Assembly (NCBI RefSeq): GCF_964340395.1 | Contig: NC_135563.1 | Location: 14,901,151 to 14,965,150 of the forward strand | Length of the DNA stretch: 64,000 bases | Origin: Glandiceps talaboti | Taxonomy: Eukaryota; Hemichordata; Enteropneusta; Spengelidae | Direction of reading: 5' to 3' | Part shown: piece after piece, positions 41,595 through 53,836 of the stretch | Numbering within the stretch: position 1 is the stretch's first letter | Layout: every line of letters begins with the position of its first letter | Position numbers and translations under genes: made by a program | Notes under the pieces: generated by a model | The model's input: the letters and a program-made list of their open reading frames with translations, nothing else | Database searches by the model: none | Told to the model about the DNA's origin: nothing

Positions 41595-44286
41595 TCAGCC
41601 TTAGTACATGTATTGCAATGAACCATATAGGTACCGTACATACATGAATAGGTAACAGTTACACAAAGAGTTGCCTATTTATTTCAACAGGTTGGTAAAG
41701 TCTATAAAAACCTGAAAAACATTTGAAGTTTGTACATTCAGTCATTTCTTGTCAATTTAGACCAATAATGTAACTCATCAGATGTACAAATCTACCGGTG
41801 TCAGTGTACATTTTATTTGTATCATCTCTTTGTGTCCTGTTTTTTCCTGCCTGCAATATAACCTACCAAAGTTTGATAATGCTATAACCTACCAGAGATC
41901 AATGTTTCTATGTACACATAAATGTAAGAATATTTTGAAACCTTTTGAATTTAGTTTTGTTGAAGCCATCCAATTGCCATTTGTGGTTGTGTACATGTAA
42001 ATTTTGATGATACAATGGTTTATAGGAACACTCAGTTTATAGACAGAGAGGGCAGCAAACTAAATTTGTCCTACAACATACCAGTACCATTGATATAATC
42101 AATTGTCCAGTTCCAAGATGCATTGCATGAGACAATGTCACTTATGTTGCTTGTTTTGTCTTTATTCACATTTGAAATAATTAAATGATGGAAAGACATG
42201 TTGATCTCTCTAATTATGAGTGATTTTATAGAACAAAGACTACATGCCATCAATGACAGAGAAGGATTTCACTGGTAAATCCAGGTCAGATGACAACAAT
42301 CCCTATGAGTAGTACATGCAAACCCTCCTCCACGTACAGAATACATGGCTCTCTATGGGGAGACACATGATGCATTATGAAACTGACAAGGGTCTATTGA
42401 AAACTGTATATAAGCATATAGTAAAATTCTAGCTATACAGAGGCATGATGTGTATGTATCCTAACAAACTGTAAACACACCAGTCTGGGATTTTTCATTT
42501 CAGGACTTAACAACCTGTGACCACTACTAGTAATACAGCCATGGCTTCTTCTACTCATGGTGGAACTTTTCACTTTTAAAACCAAATTGATTTTGTTACA
42601 TTTGTTTTTTGATACCATTCAAATATTGTCTTCATACATTACAACATAGTGTAAAATCAGAATACGGCTGTCAGGAACTAGACTAGTAATGGCATTACAT
42701 TCTGTATGCCTTGATACTATCTATGATTATAGAGTTTGAATCCATACTATCAATTACATTTGCTATAGAGCATTCTTGCCAGAGTATTTTTTCCACTCTC
42801 GTAGAAGAACTACTTTCTACTGGTACTCTGAAAGAGACTATGTGGATTTGTGACCCATAAAAGAGATTTAATTATACCTGGAGTTCAGACATAAACAAAT
42901 CACAAAAGATAGAATTTCAAGATGCATATTTTTCTGAACAATATTAACATTTAGGGTTCGTAACTACTTCATCTGTCTGTTATTAATTTAGATTGTCACT
43001 TTCTTGTTCTTTTACTCAAACCAAAAAGTAAGATAAAACTTAAAAACCAATTTTGGTGCTAGGGGAATTAAAGTGAAAAGAAGTACTGTAGAGGGTATTT
43101 TTCGTCATAATTTATGTATGTATTTTGGGTCAAATGGGGTATTACAAAGTTGCATTGTATAACTGACAGACAGCTTTTGTGTTAAATTGTCTGATGCATG
43201 CTTGGGTTATGAGAACTATTACTTTGGGATATGATGAGGCGAACATTGGCAAAGGGTCAATATTCAAATTTTATAAATTTCAAATTTCACAATTTAAAAG
43301 TATATGTACCTGAAGCACTTGCATGTCTTCGGTTTATTAAGCTTGTTAAGAATGTAATGAGCTGTACTTTGCAAGTTTGTATTTTGACAATGCTAGATGG
43401 CACTATGTATTGCATAACAATTTACTAGTATAACGGTTGTTTATGATTGACTAATGGCAAATGACCTATGTGATGTGTATAGTGTGTAAGGTATATCATG
43501 TCAGGGCGCCCTCATGCATTGGCCAACCACTTTCATAACATTGAGAATGCAACAACATGACATATCTTGCAGTCCATGATGTGATATGGAAATATGATAT
43601 AAATGAATGTATAACTGCTTTCTTGATAATCTCTTTTACTCCAAGCATGGTGTATTTTTTTATTTTCCAATACATTGGACAGTCATCATGGTCTTGACTT
43701 TACCGGGTAAAATATAGTCATGGCAGAACTCCACATGTTACAGTAACCCATTTGGGATTACCAGACTGTTAGTGTTAGGAGCACTGCCTATGACTGTATT
43801 TGACAAGTCTAATTTGATATGCTGGTGATGGTTTCAACATGCGTCCACTGATTTGCTGAGTCACTTTCAAAGTATGGCTCAGAAGTGGTTGCCATACAAA
43901 CATTATAGCAACTTATCTTGTAGACCTCCAAAGACTTTTGCAAGAATGAAGACCTGGTACTTTTAATGTTTACAAAAGATTTCTGTTGTCAAAAAATGAG
44001 TACCTGGTGCTTCTGTATATTACACACATTATGATTGGACAGCAGTAGATATTGGGTACTTACAGGTATTTCTGTTGGTTAGCACATGGTGTACACAATC
44101 ATGATGGAAATAATACACTTTTACTGAAATGGAACTTTCTTACATCCCAGTAGTTAAATAAAACATACCAGAATTGTCATCTGTAGACATTGTTCAATTC
44201 ATTGCATTGTAAATAAAGACAAGCTATCACTCACAAACTGCAGAATGTTGAGATGTTTCTTGCATACATGCATATGATGTATACTT

Positions 44287-44399
44287 AAAGGCAATGTGAA
44301 GCTACTACAAGGTTGCCACTGATTGGAAAACATACAGGCAACAGATTTGCTTGTTTTCTAACCAATCGGAATGAACCTTGTAAAGTGCTTCACATTATC
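44287..44399. mobile_element. Hairpin element, family A copy 2, with possible target duplication
   Basis: Inverted arms of about 35 bp: CAATGTGAAGCTACTACAAG then GTTGCCACTGATTGG, and reverse-complemented TAATGTGAAGCACTTTACAA then GGTTCATTCCGATTGG. The direct repeat TGTATACTT flanks it at 44278-44286 and 44400-44408, which fits an 8-9-bp target-site duplication as made by hAT-like transposases. Non-autonomous. Confidence 0.7.
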
Positions 44400-46110
44400 T
44401 GTATACTTTAACACAAAGAGTACCATGTATATGCTGATCAGATGCTGATGGCTTATGTCAGTTATGTATACCACAACAATTGTGTATTTATAATGTGCCT
44501 GTTCTCTTGAGAGCTCCAGGCACTAACAATTATTACCCCTGGCATGAATCTATAACAGCACAAAAGCCCTTTATACTTCATCTCCCTTGAGAACATACAG
44601 TCCATGTACAGAACTAACCCATTGAATGAAACATGCATACTTACTGAATCCAGGATGCGAATGACCAGAAGACAACAACAGGGCAGTAATCACAATTTGT
44701 AAATAAAAAAAATTATTTAAATTATTTCAATAAAAAATGCTTGTACAATTCTTAGAAAATTAATTTTCAATAAAGAACACTGGATCCTACATCAGTCAAA
44801 TTAAAGTTAACTAAAAATTCAACACGGTTTTAAAAGCACACATTTATTCACCAAACTAAAGTTATTTCAAATCAGCAGGCATTTATATGATATGTATGTT
44901 TATATTTTTGCATTCCACAGAGTTGTATCTTATAGAGTTTTAAAAAACATGCAAAAATAATTTCTAATTTGTACCAAAAAAAAGTTTTCAGCCACACGTT
45001 ACAAAAATGTTTTAGAGAAATCTTTCAAGCAATAGTGTCAAGGCTCAACTTGTGTAGGACGGAGGTTAAAGGTCAAAATGTCCACTGCAGGCATTACCAT
45101 GGAAACAGTGGTAATCCATTCAGCATGTGCTAATGATGACTAAACAGAAGTGCAGCAGTTACTGCAAAAAGCATGTGAATACACAAAACTGGTGTTGAAA
45201 TAACAACCTTCTAGCTACTTCAAAAGCTTTTCTCAAAAAACAATTACAAGCTCAGCGTTAAAAAAAATCCTTTGGATAGCTACGCATTGTTCAGTGTGTG
45301 TACACACACTGCTTGGCTATATAGACCACAATGTGACATATCTTGAATTGAATACATGATTAGTCAACACCATGGACCGACCAGTCCACAGCAATAGTCG
45401 ATAACTGAATGTACTGTATGCCCATAGCTAAGATAAAAGATGTTGTATCCGTATATATATAGAAGTAAATGAAAGTATAAATCCGTATTATAGAACATAC
45501 TGTTTGTCACTGTGTCCTAGCAATGAACACATTTTACGTACAAAATATACATCAGATGGGGATAAGCTAATATTAGGTACACATATATATAGGTAGCTTC
45601 ATGAATCATGAATTAGTAAGTCATGTCTTTCAAAATAAGTGAATTAAAAATGACACAATACTGGGGTACAGATTTAAGCTGTCATGCTTTTACTGAAATA
45701 GTGTATGACATAATACATATATAAAGATGGAAGTCCACATATTTGTAATATATGTAAAGTCAGTGAGTTATCGATTTGCAAAAACCCACTGAAGTCGTGA
45801 TCAATACCTTGCAATGACTTTTACTGTTGTTTGCTGCTGTCATTCAAAAGCCATAAAGTATGAAATTGTTGACATAAAGTTTTTCCTAACCCATAAATAA
45901 TGTAACTACTACATACAAATATGTCTATCTGGTGGGTGGGGACTTAGATAAATAACACCAAATAAAAAACAACTTGAAATCTATATGATAGAGAAAAGAA
46001 TATCATATAAATTTATAAATTTGGACGGTCTTGGCAGAATGTGTTTTCTCTTATCCATTGTGAGGTTTTTCTTTTATATTGCTGATACATTAAATTTCAG
46101 ATACGATAAA

Positions 46111-49100
46111 CTAAGATTTAATCTTAAAACTGAATTCAAATTCTGGACCATTAATATTTGGATATCTCTGATAATTTTTAGTGATTTGTTTCATCATAGT
46201 GGCAACCCTATCTCGATCATAGCTATTCAGTGGGCGTCTACTCATTGATGTTGATCCACTGTGTTGAGAACTCAACCCTGATCTTGTGGATGTACCTGTA
46301 CTATGGGAACGGAGTAATACATGTGCGTTGCTAGGATACAGTGACGAAGATATGTCATGAGAGAGATGCATGTAAACTTCACTCTGTGGTCTTTTCCCTG
46401 GTGCCGGGAATTTCTTCTGTTGTACATCAATGATGTTTTTACACTTAAACACCAGAGGTCGATCATGAGGATTTCTCTTTCCTGATAACACTCTCTGGAT
46501 AACTTCATCCGGTAACCTAGGTAATGTATCACTGTATTCTGAATCTTCCTCATCTTCAAGAGGAACAAGCTGCCTTGTGTTGTTAGTTTCTGCATGTTCT
46601 TTGACTGGTGACAGCTGGTAGGGTTTATACATCTGTTTAGGAGGAGAAGGAGGAGGGGCAATGGACCTGTAACCTGAACCATCCTCTCTGACCACCATTT
46701 GTCTGTTATCTCCACCATTCATTCCTCTCTGAGTAAATGTCCTATCCTGTCTGGCAGCACTATTTGGCTGGTACAGTTGCTCCTGTTTCTTAGTTTTGCT
46801 TGGTTTCTGTTCTTTTCTCTTGTCCTTGGGTGATTTTATCGGTGCAGAAGGTGGCTTAGGGAGTTGTTTCCTCTCCAACCAACTACTGAATGCTTGTTCA
46901 GACTGGTAATTTCTCTTTTCAAGTTCAACTTCATTGTCTCTTTCAAGTTCCTCATCTTGATGCTGTTTCAAGGACATCAATTTGTTCATCTCCCGGGCTT
47001 CATGTTCTTTCTCTTGTCGCCACATCTCAGTGGTTAGGATCCTTTGAATGAAAACATATTCTTAATTAATCTCTGATGTTTACAGCTCAAATTTCACCAA
47101 AACATTATGTCAATGATTCATTTCATTTGAAGCAGTGATCTTCTGAAGCTAACATAAACGAGATATTCCATCTGTATTTTAATTCGGTTTAACAGTCATA
47201 TCATAATCAAACATCTACAAATCATACAGCTACCAGTACTTTCTTTGCCTCATTCATTACTCTACTATTATCAGTAATAATTAGTTCTTGTATCAATTAT
47301 CAAGTTCTAATTACTTAGGAGTAACGTTTCGCCTGTTCAGTTTGACAGACTTTGTCAAACTTTCCATTTGCTGGCTTTGCAGCTCGTGATACAAGAATTA
47401 ATTTTTTCTCTATGTTTTACTGACCTGATGAACACTCTACTATACTACTACATGTAAATGTAAAGTGCATGTCCTTCAAAAAATGTAAATATTTGCTCAA
47501 TAATCAACTTATGGGATAGGTAAATAGAGAACTTGAACCACAAGTACTTTCCCCGTTTGGCCCAGAAAGTTAGTGACCATCAGGTGTAAAAGCAGTGTTC
47601 TGAAACACTTAGGAATTTAGTGTACCCTGGTAGTCCTCAGGTACCGTTTAAGAGCTTTGACTTGGCTTAACTCAAAGTCATGTTGCCATTTTAATCACAA
47701 TGATGACCAGGTACACCTGGCAACCATAATTCATAACTACTGCACAGAGACTGAGCTATGTACAATCTAGGTATAGTAATAACACTGGTATCAACAGACT
47801 ATTGCACTGCAATACACTCACAGAATATTATCATCTCTATGGCAACACTGAGTTTATTTGCCACGATGATTCATGTATTTGATCAATTCAAATGATGTAC
47901 AGGCATCTACAGTATTGCTTATATTTCTAACGATTCAAGTGAAGGAATCTGCTCATTCATCTTTACCCAATTGCAACCAATGTTTTCCATTACAAAAAAA
48001 AACTAAGCATGCAATAATACAGGAATGGAATTGTATAAACACTGGACAGGTATATCTTCCACAACTGATGAAATATGTTGGGCAAAAATATTTTCACCAT
48101 GCTCAAAGAAATTCATTTGAAAGTGTTTTGTCATATAATTTTGTTTTAAGAGAACCCCCACCCACCCTGTTATATATCAACATAGTCATTCTTTTCTTAT
48201 GTGACACTATAAATTTGTCTCTCTCTCTCTGAGTAATTGTATTTCTTTTCTCTATTTTTTTTTTTTTTTTTTTTTTGAGTTTCATGGCCTGAGGCCCACA
48301 CTTGCAATAAAGACATATTTCGTACCTGGCACATTCTCTGTTACCCCATAATTTGGCATAGTCTAAAGGTAGATGACCTTTGACATCTTGGGAGTCTATA
48401 ATAGCACCAGCATTGATGAGAGCCTCTAGACACTTGACAGTTCCCTCAATAGCAGCTTGGTGTGCTGGAGTTAAATCATCGTCATTAAATCTGCAGAGAA
48501 ATTGACAACACATCAGTACATGTAGCCATGGGGCGTAACTTCAGTTTGACGTCCTGGGGTCAAATAATTGCTATCAAAAGCAAAGAGACATGAAAAACGG
48601 GAAATCATGAAAAGTGAATGCAGCTAAGATCACAGACCTCGGTATTACCATGGAGGTAGGAAGGACTTTTATACACCCAGGCTTTCTTTGCACTGCATTA
48701 AATCTTGTCTAGCCGCAACTAAATTGTTAGATTGGATAGGATGATATATTGAGCCTTCTTACAGATCAATGGCTGAAATATAAGCTGACACCCAAGTCCT
48801 ATTTGAGAAAGGCTATAAAAGACAAACTCATTGTTTGTCATATATCTAAATGCCACTACCAACAAAGTGTGTTTGTTCTCAGTGCAAACAAGTCTTTTTA
48901 GGAGTTTCACGCATGAAATTTTTTTTAGCCTAGAGACATTTAGGATTTCCTGGTTTAAATAGAAACACAATCTAAATCTTTGCACTAGTATTAACAGTTC
49001 ATGTTTTTGGTATGTGACGTATCGTAGTAACTGTGTAATGTTTAGGGTCAGAGACTGTACGTACCTGATAAAAGAAATATGTTACACAATCTAATTCAAA

Positions 49101-51007
49101 ACAATGGGTCTTTTTTTTTATTGTTTCAACATCTGCTACAGTGCTAGAACGAAACAACTGCTTAATAAATACTAGAAATCAACAAACTTAAATAAAATTT
49201 GTTTGAATAATAATAATATTATGGATATACATCTGTATGCTTAGGAAATACAAAGTCCCGGCATTTGTCTTTTGAAAAAATACTAAAATAGTTTTCTATA
49301 CAATGCATTCTATTCCTCTTTAGCACCAAGTAGTTTCCCGCCAAAATTGCTTATGGCCAAAATTGCTTTACTATTAATTTTCTGCCCAACTTCAGTTTGT
49401 TTTAGATTCATACATATATTTAAAGATTATTTATGGATTGTGTCAAACTTGTGGATTACAAGTGATTACCCTTTATCCAATCAAATACAAGAACTTAATC
49501 CCCACATTTTTATTCATACATCTGGTAGTCACTAGTGGAATTTTGCCTATTCACCGACTACTTTTGCTTCCAAAATGACATAAAACAATATTTTCATGAT
49601 TTTGTAACATTTTGGATATTTTCAACTTTATTTTAGATGGGACTAACACAAATTATTATTCTTGATGATTTCATCTCAACATTTTGATATAAAAGTTGAT
49701 TTTCAAAGAGTTGCACAAAAAAATTGTGGAGCCACTGCCCACATATTTTCACAAATGACTGACTGGTATTGCTGGACATGATAGGTTGTTGTTGTTACAG
49801 AACATTCAGTTAGTTACAAGTTAGAAGTAGCCTGAAGTAGTACAAGTATGAAGACTCAGAAGAGATCGTAACACAGATGTTACAGTGTTAGAGATTACAG
49901 TGTGAAATTTTAAAAGAATTACAGTGCATACTCAAGGAGAACACTGATAAATTTAGCTTTATTTCTTTGTACTAAATTGATTTGAATTGAAACACGTTTT
50001 TCCAAATCCGAGTACTTACACTGAAGGATCGGCTTCTTTTTCTATCAAATAGCTAACACACTGCAGTGCTCTTTTGCCATTGCGGTTATTGATGGCAAGG
50101 TGGATGGGTCTCCAACCAGTACTGCTTGGTAGATTCACATCAACGCCATACTTCTCAATCAACAACTTCAAACTGTCTAAACGACCGTGCAATGCAGCCA
50201 GGTGTATCGCGGCAAGCCCCTAGAAACAACAAAGATAGTGCTGGTTAACAAATGATTGGGTATCTATCTGATCACCCTAGTAACATGGCCACAGTTGTCA
50301 CAGTTCAGTTGTCAAAATATAAATATACATTTCAATAAATTGAAAACATATGGTAGATGAGTGGTACATTTTTTAAACATATTTAAAGAATGGTTCCTAA
50401 AAATTGTTATCTACTGAAATATTGACAAAACAAGTTTCACAGAAAGAAATGTTTCACATGTTATCAAATTGTTAAAAATATTCATTGGTACATACTGAAA
50501 CCTATATGGATTTCACACATAAAAAATTATAATTTCAGACAAAATCGCAAATGTTTCAATTAAATTAAATATTTACAAATAATTCACTTGAAAGATCAGT
50601 CATAGCGACAGACAATCTAAATGGTCATATTAGCAGAACAATTTTCACAAACATTTATGTTATCTACTTATTTATTTATAGAACATTATTATTGTGAAAA
50701 CTATTGAAAAAGATGAAAGTTAGAAAATGGAATAAAATATATACCCTGATCCCAAAATTGTACTTACATTTTTATCAAATGTCGTTGCGTTTCTACCGTC
50801 TCGTAAACTCTGTTTCAACCATGCTGTATCACCAATTGCCGCGGCCATGAATTCATCGCTCTCAAGTTTGGAGTTTTTCCGTACAATGCGAACCCTGCCT
50901 GATCCCGGTGGAGCCTGAGTTTGTTTCCCCCTCCCTGTTCCCAACTTGCTGTGTTGGACTTTTGCAGATCCCGGGGCAGTAGAAGAGCCTGTATCCGATA
51001 TCTCCAT
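46111..51007 (-). CDS. ANKRD53: ANKRD53-like ankyrin-repeat protein
   Basis: Four exons on the minus strand: 51007-50768, 50219-50020, 48490-48326, 47041-46111; phases agree and give 511 aa (human ANKRD53 is about 530). After a basic, Gly/Pro-rich N-terminus comes FMAAAIGDTAWLKQSL (human FAAAVGNVEWLRFCL). Three to four ankyrin repeats follow at about 81-200 (GLAAIHLAALHGRLDSLKLL, TGWRPIHLAINN, LTPAHQAAIEGTVKCLEALI, GHLPLDYAKLWGNRECAR). Then comes the family signature MWRQEKEHEAREMNKLMSLK (human MWKKDKKDFAREMTKM). The C-terminal half is charged and probably disordered, with a PPPSPP stretch and a conserved LPRLPDEVIQRVL (human VPRLPFEVLLRML). Human ANKRD53 is a microtubule/spindle-associated protein. 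It is head-to-head with ENO4. Confidence 0.9.
47270..47433. mobile_element. Hairpin (MITE-like) element, copy 2
   Basis: Related to 3884-4085. It shares GTAACGTTTCGCCTGTTC, TTTGCTGGCTT and the downstream TATGTTTTACTGACCTGATG. Outer arms are shorter (AATTAGTTCTTGTATCA / TGATACAAGAATTAATT). It lies about 230 bp into intron 3 of the ANKRD53-like gene, next to exon 4. Confidence 0.6.
48255..48277. repeat. Poly(T) run
   Basis: 23 T in a row, close to the donor site that ends ANKRD53-like exon 3 (48326). On the sense strand it is an A run. Confidence 0.8.
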
Positions 51008-51621
51008 GGCGGATGTAATGTAAAGTTTACGGATTAAATGGCAAATTTAGAATGAATCTGTTAAATTTTGACGCCTTGGATGAAGCTGCATTCCAATGCA
51101 ACCCCCATCGCGACTTCATGCAGTCTGTCAGTCTGACTATTATGATTGACCTTTGTTTTCGTTGCGTATAAACAGAGATATTCACTTCCGGGTTAATATC
51201 CTGGAGATATGGGTCATTAATTCCGCCTAAAAGACGTAGAATTATGCTCTTTCTTGAAACATCCTGTATCTGTTATGGTTATTTATGACACAAACGTGCA
51301 AATCTACGTCAATTTTTCCTCATAAGAAAATCAAAAGATCATATTCCCTTTTTACCCAGAGTTCAGTATTAGAGGAATGCCTAGCAACGAGCAACATGGC
51401 CGCCAAGTTTTGAAACGATGATGTGAGCTCCAAAGAATTGGTTATATTTCACTTTTCGATGCTTCATTGATCAATACCGTATCTCAGAACTGTCGTATTT
51501 TCTCTTCGAATTTCTGGGGTTTTTGACAATTTTGTATTATCATTGTTTGGGACTCCAACGTCAAAATTTTCTAGTGGAACCTTCGTCGATCAGCTTTTCG
51601 AAAATCCAAGTTCCATTCACC
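51008..51621. promoter_or_regulatory. Divergent promoter region between ANKRD53-like and ENO4
   Basis: 614 bp separate the two start codons. The stretch contains an RFX/X-box half site CCTAGCAAC at 51380-51388 and a YY1-like ACATGGCCGCC just after it. A short upstream frame MAAKF lies at 51396-51413. No TATA box is clear. Shared regulation is an inference from layout and motif. Confidence 0.6.
51380..51388 (+). promoter_or_regulatory. RFX-type X-box half site
   Basis: CCTAGCAAC is the core RFX-binding half site. The left half (AATGC) is a poor match, so it is not a full palindromic X-box. It is 234 bp upstream of the ENO4 start and 373 bp upstream of the ANKRD53-like start. RFX factors control ciliary and sperm-flagellar genes in animals, which would suit ENO4. 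Confidence 0.4.
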
Positions 51622-53761
51622 ATGGCGGCCAGCAGATCTTCAGAGAGAACAGCCAGGGAGTTTTACGAAACGAAGCAGAAAGCTGTGCAGTATTATCGTA
51701 ATAATCAAGTACCAGAAAAAATTGAAGAGATATTGAATAGCATGTTCTATGAAAATCCAGATGATGTATATGGTCGTCTTGTAAGTAGTAGTATTATTGT
51801 TGATGGTGGTTTGTTTTGTTTTTGTTGCATAATAATTGTTATCGTCGTCGTTTTTCTTAATTATTAAAATTATTTAGTACTATAGGTAATTGCCCATGTC
51901 GTTGATTGCAGTCACTGTGATGATGATGATGGTGGTGGTGGTGGTGGTGGTGGTGGTGGTGGTGGTGGTGGTGGTGGTGGTGGCGATGGTGATAATAGAG
52001 TGGTGGTGTCTGATGATGATGATGATGATTGTCGTCATTATCATCAGCATCATCATAATCATCATCATCACTATTGCATATAGTCTGTGTACTTAGGACA
52101 ATCTCAGCAAAATCGATCTATATGTAACCTGGAATATATTGATTTTGCTGTCATATATGTTAGTGTGTTGTAACCACAAAAACACCAAGTGATCCGAGTG
52201 TATCATTAATTAAGTATAAACAGTTTGACAGAACTTTCCCAATTTACAACCTAAATATTTTTATGATTGTGGCATTTCTGTTTACTAATAGTACACTTTT
52301 TCTTTAAATTTCAGTCAGAATATTTTGAAACCTTATCAAAGCCATCAACAATTAGTAAACTGGTTAGTCAGCAAGTATTTGATAGTAAAGGACAACCCAC
52401 TGTACAAACAGAAGTACATTGTATAGTCAAAGGTGTTGACAAGGTGAGTCAAAACTAAAAAGTGTTTTACACAGACAGTTGCATTCATCTGATGATCTTT
52501 GGAAAACTTACTGATGTGTTAAACTATAGTTACAAATGAAAGCTAAGGCTCAAACCACACTGTGTGAGAGAACGCTGCACAGAGGTAGAGTTAGGGATTT
52601 TTGTCTGACGGTTTCATTTTCTTAATTGATAGCACATCACTACAACTAATTTGTCAAGTCAGACCACAATAGCTGACAGTGCACCAGTAGAGAGAAGGGA
52701 GGCTGATGATGCCGAGAGACAACAGTGTGTTCAGACAGCCATCGAATATATCAATGGACCAATAAGTGAAAAGCTCAAAGGTCTTAATCCTGTCAATCAA
52801 AAGGAAATTGATACAACAATATAGTAAGTTGGGGTTTTTTTTGTAATTCCTTGTCAGATTGTCAAGAAATAGCAAGTAACGCTGGTGTAACTCAGACAAG
52901 GAAGAAATACTTACTTATCTGTGCTCTAATGCATATACTAATATTGATTAGTTTATAAGGAGGAAGAAAATCTCCATATGGATAGATAACAGAACATCTC
53001 CATGAACACTTCAAAGTGTAATTCATACTCTACATACAATAATAATAACTCAATGTAATAACCATAGTTATTTGTCATCTCTGCAGTTCATTTGAATTAT
53101 AATACTAATTTTATGTGCAAGCTGTGTTCAACATAGTACAGAACTGACTACAACAGGTTAGCTGTAACTACCTGCTAGTCAATTGAACTGTAGATTTTGT
53201 CATTCTGAAAAAGGTAGATCATTCACTGGGACAGATCAAAAACTCATGATATATGGTCTTTACTAAGCTGAACTGGCTGTGTGTTGTAACTTTTGTAATA
53301 CACAAATAATATAGTTAGGATTTCAATTGTTAGAGTTTGGTTTATCAAAAAATATGTACATATGAAAATATGTCTGATTTGTGTTGATTTCTACTCCTCA
53401 GTGAAATAATTGAAAAACTAAAAGAGGAGCAGGAAGAGAAAGAAAGACTACTTAAAGAACAACAAGCTGAGCAGGAACCTCCTCAACAACCACAGAAAGA
53501 AACTACTAAAGAAGACAGAGCTTCACCTAAAGCCAGAAAGAAGGGTAGTGCCAAGTCAGCTACTGTGGTTGTTGAGGAACCTAAAGAACAGTTATTTACT
53601 GGTAGTAATTCTCTATGTGCTGTCTCTCAGAGTATGGTTAAAACAGGTGCTCTGTTAAAGAAAATTCACTTATTTGAACACATTGCTAGTCTCAGATATG
53701 AACAGGTATGTCAATAACAATCTCAATGATTCTTGTGATTTATGCATAAAGTGTGTTGCTC

Positions 53762-53836
<75 letters not shown>

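Larger units (their letters stand above)
39934..46110. other. Convergent intergenic region, 6.2 kb, no gene seen
   Basis: This lies between the 3' ends of TEX261 (plus) and the ANKRD53-like gene (minus) and must contain both 3' UTRs. Two small hairpin elements of one family lie at 41493-41594 and 44287-44399. Plus-strand AATAAA motifs occur near 44158 and 44213. The open frame at 40823-41065 has no recognisable homology or splice support. Confidence 0.6.

Noticed and set aside
51523-51621. Upstream in-frame start for ENO4
   Set aside because: The ATG at 51622 has a better context and matches the human N-terminus.
51880-52096. Poly-V / poly-T / poly-M open frames
   Set aside because: They come from GGT and ATG trinucleotide repeats in ENO4 intron 1.
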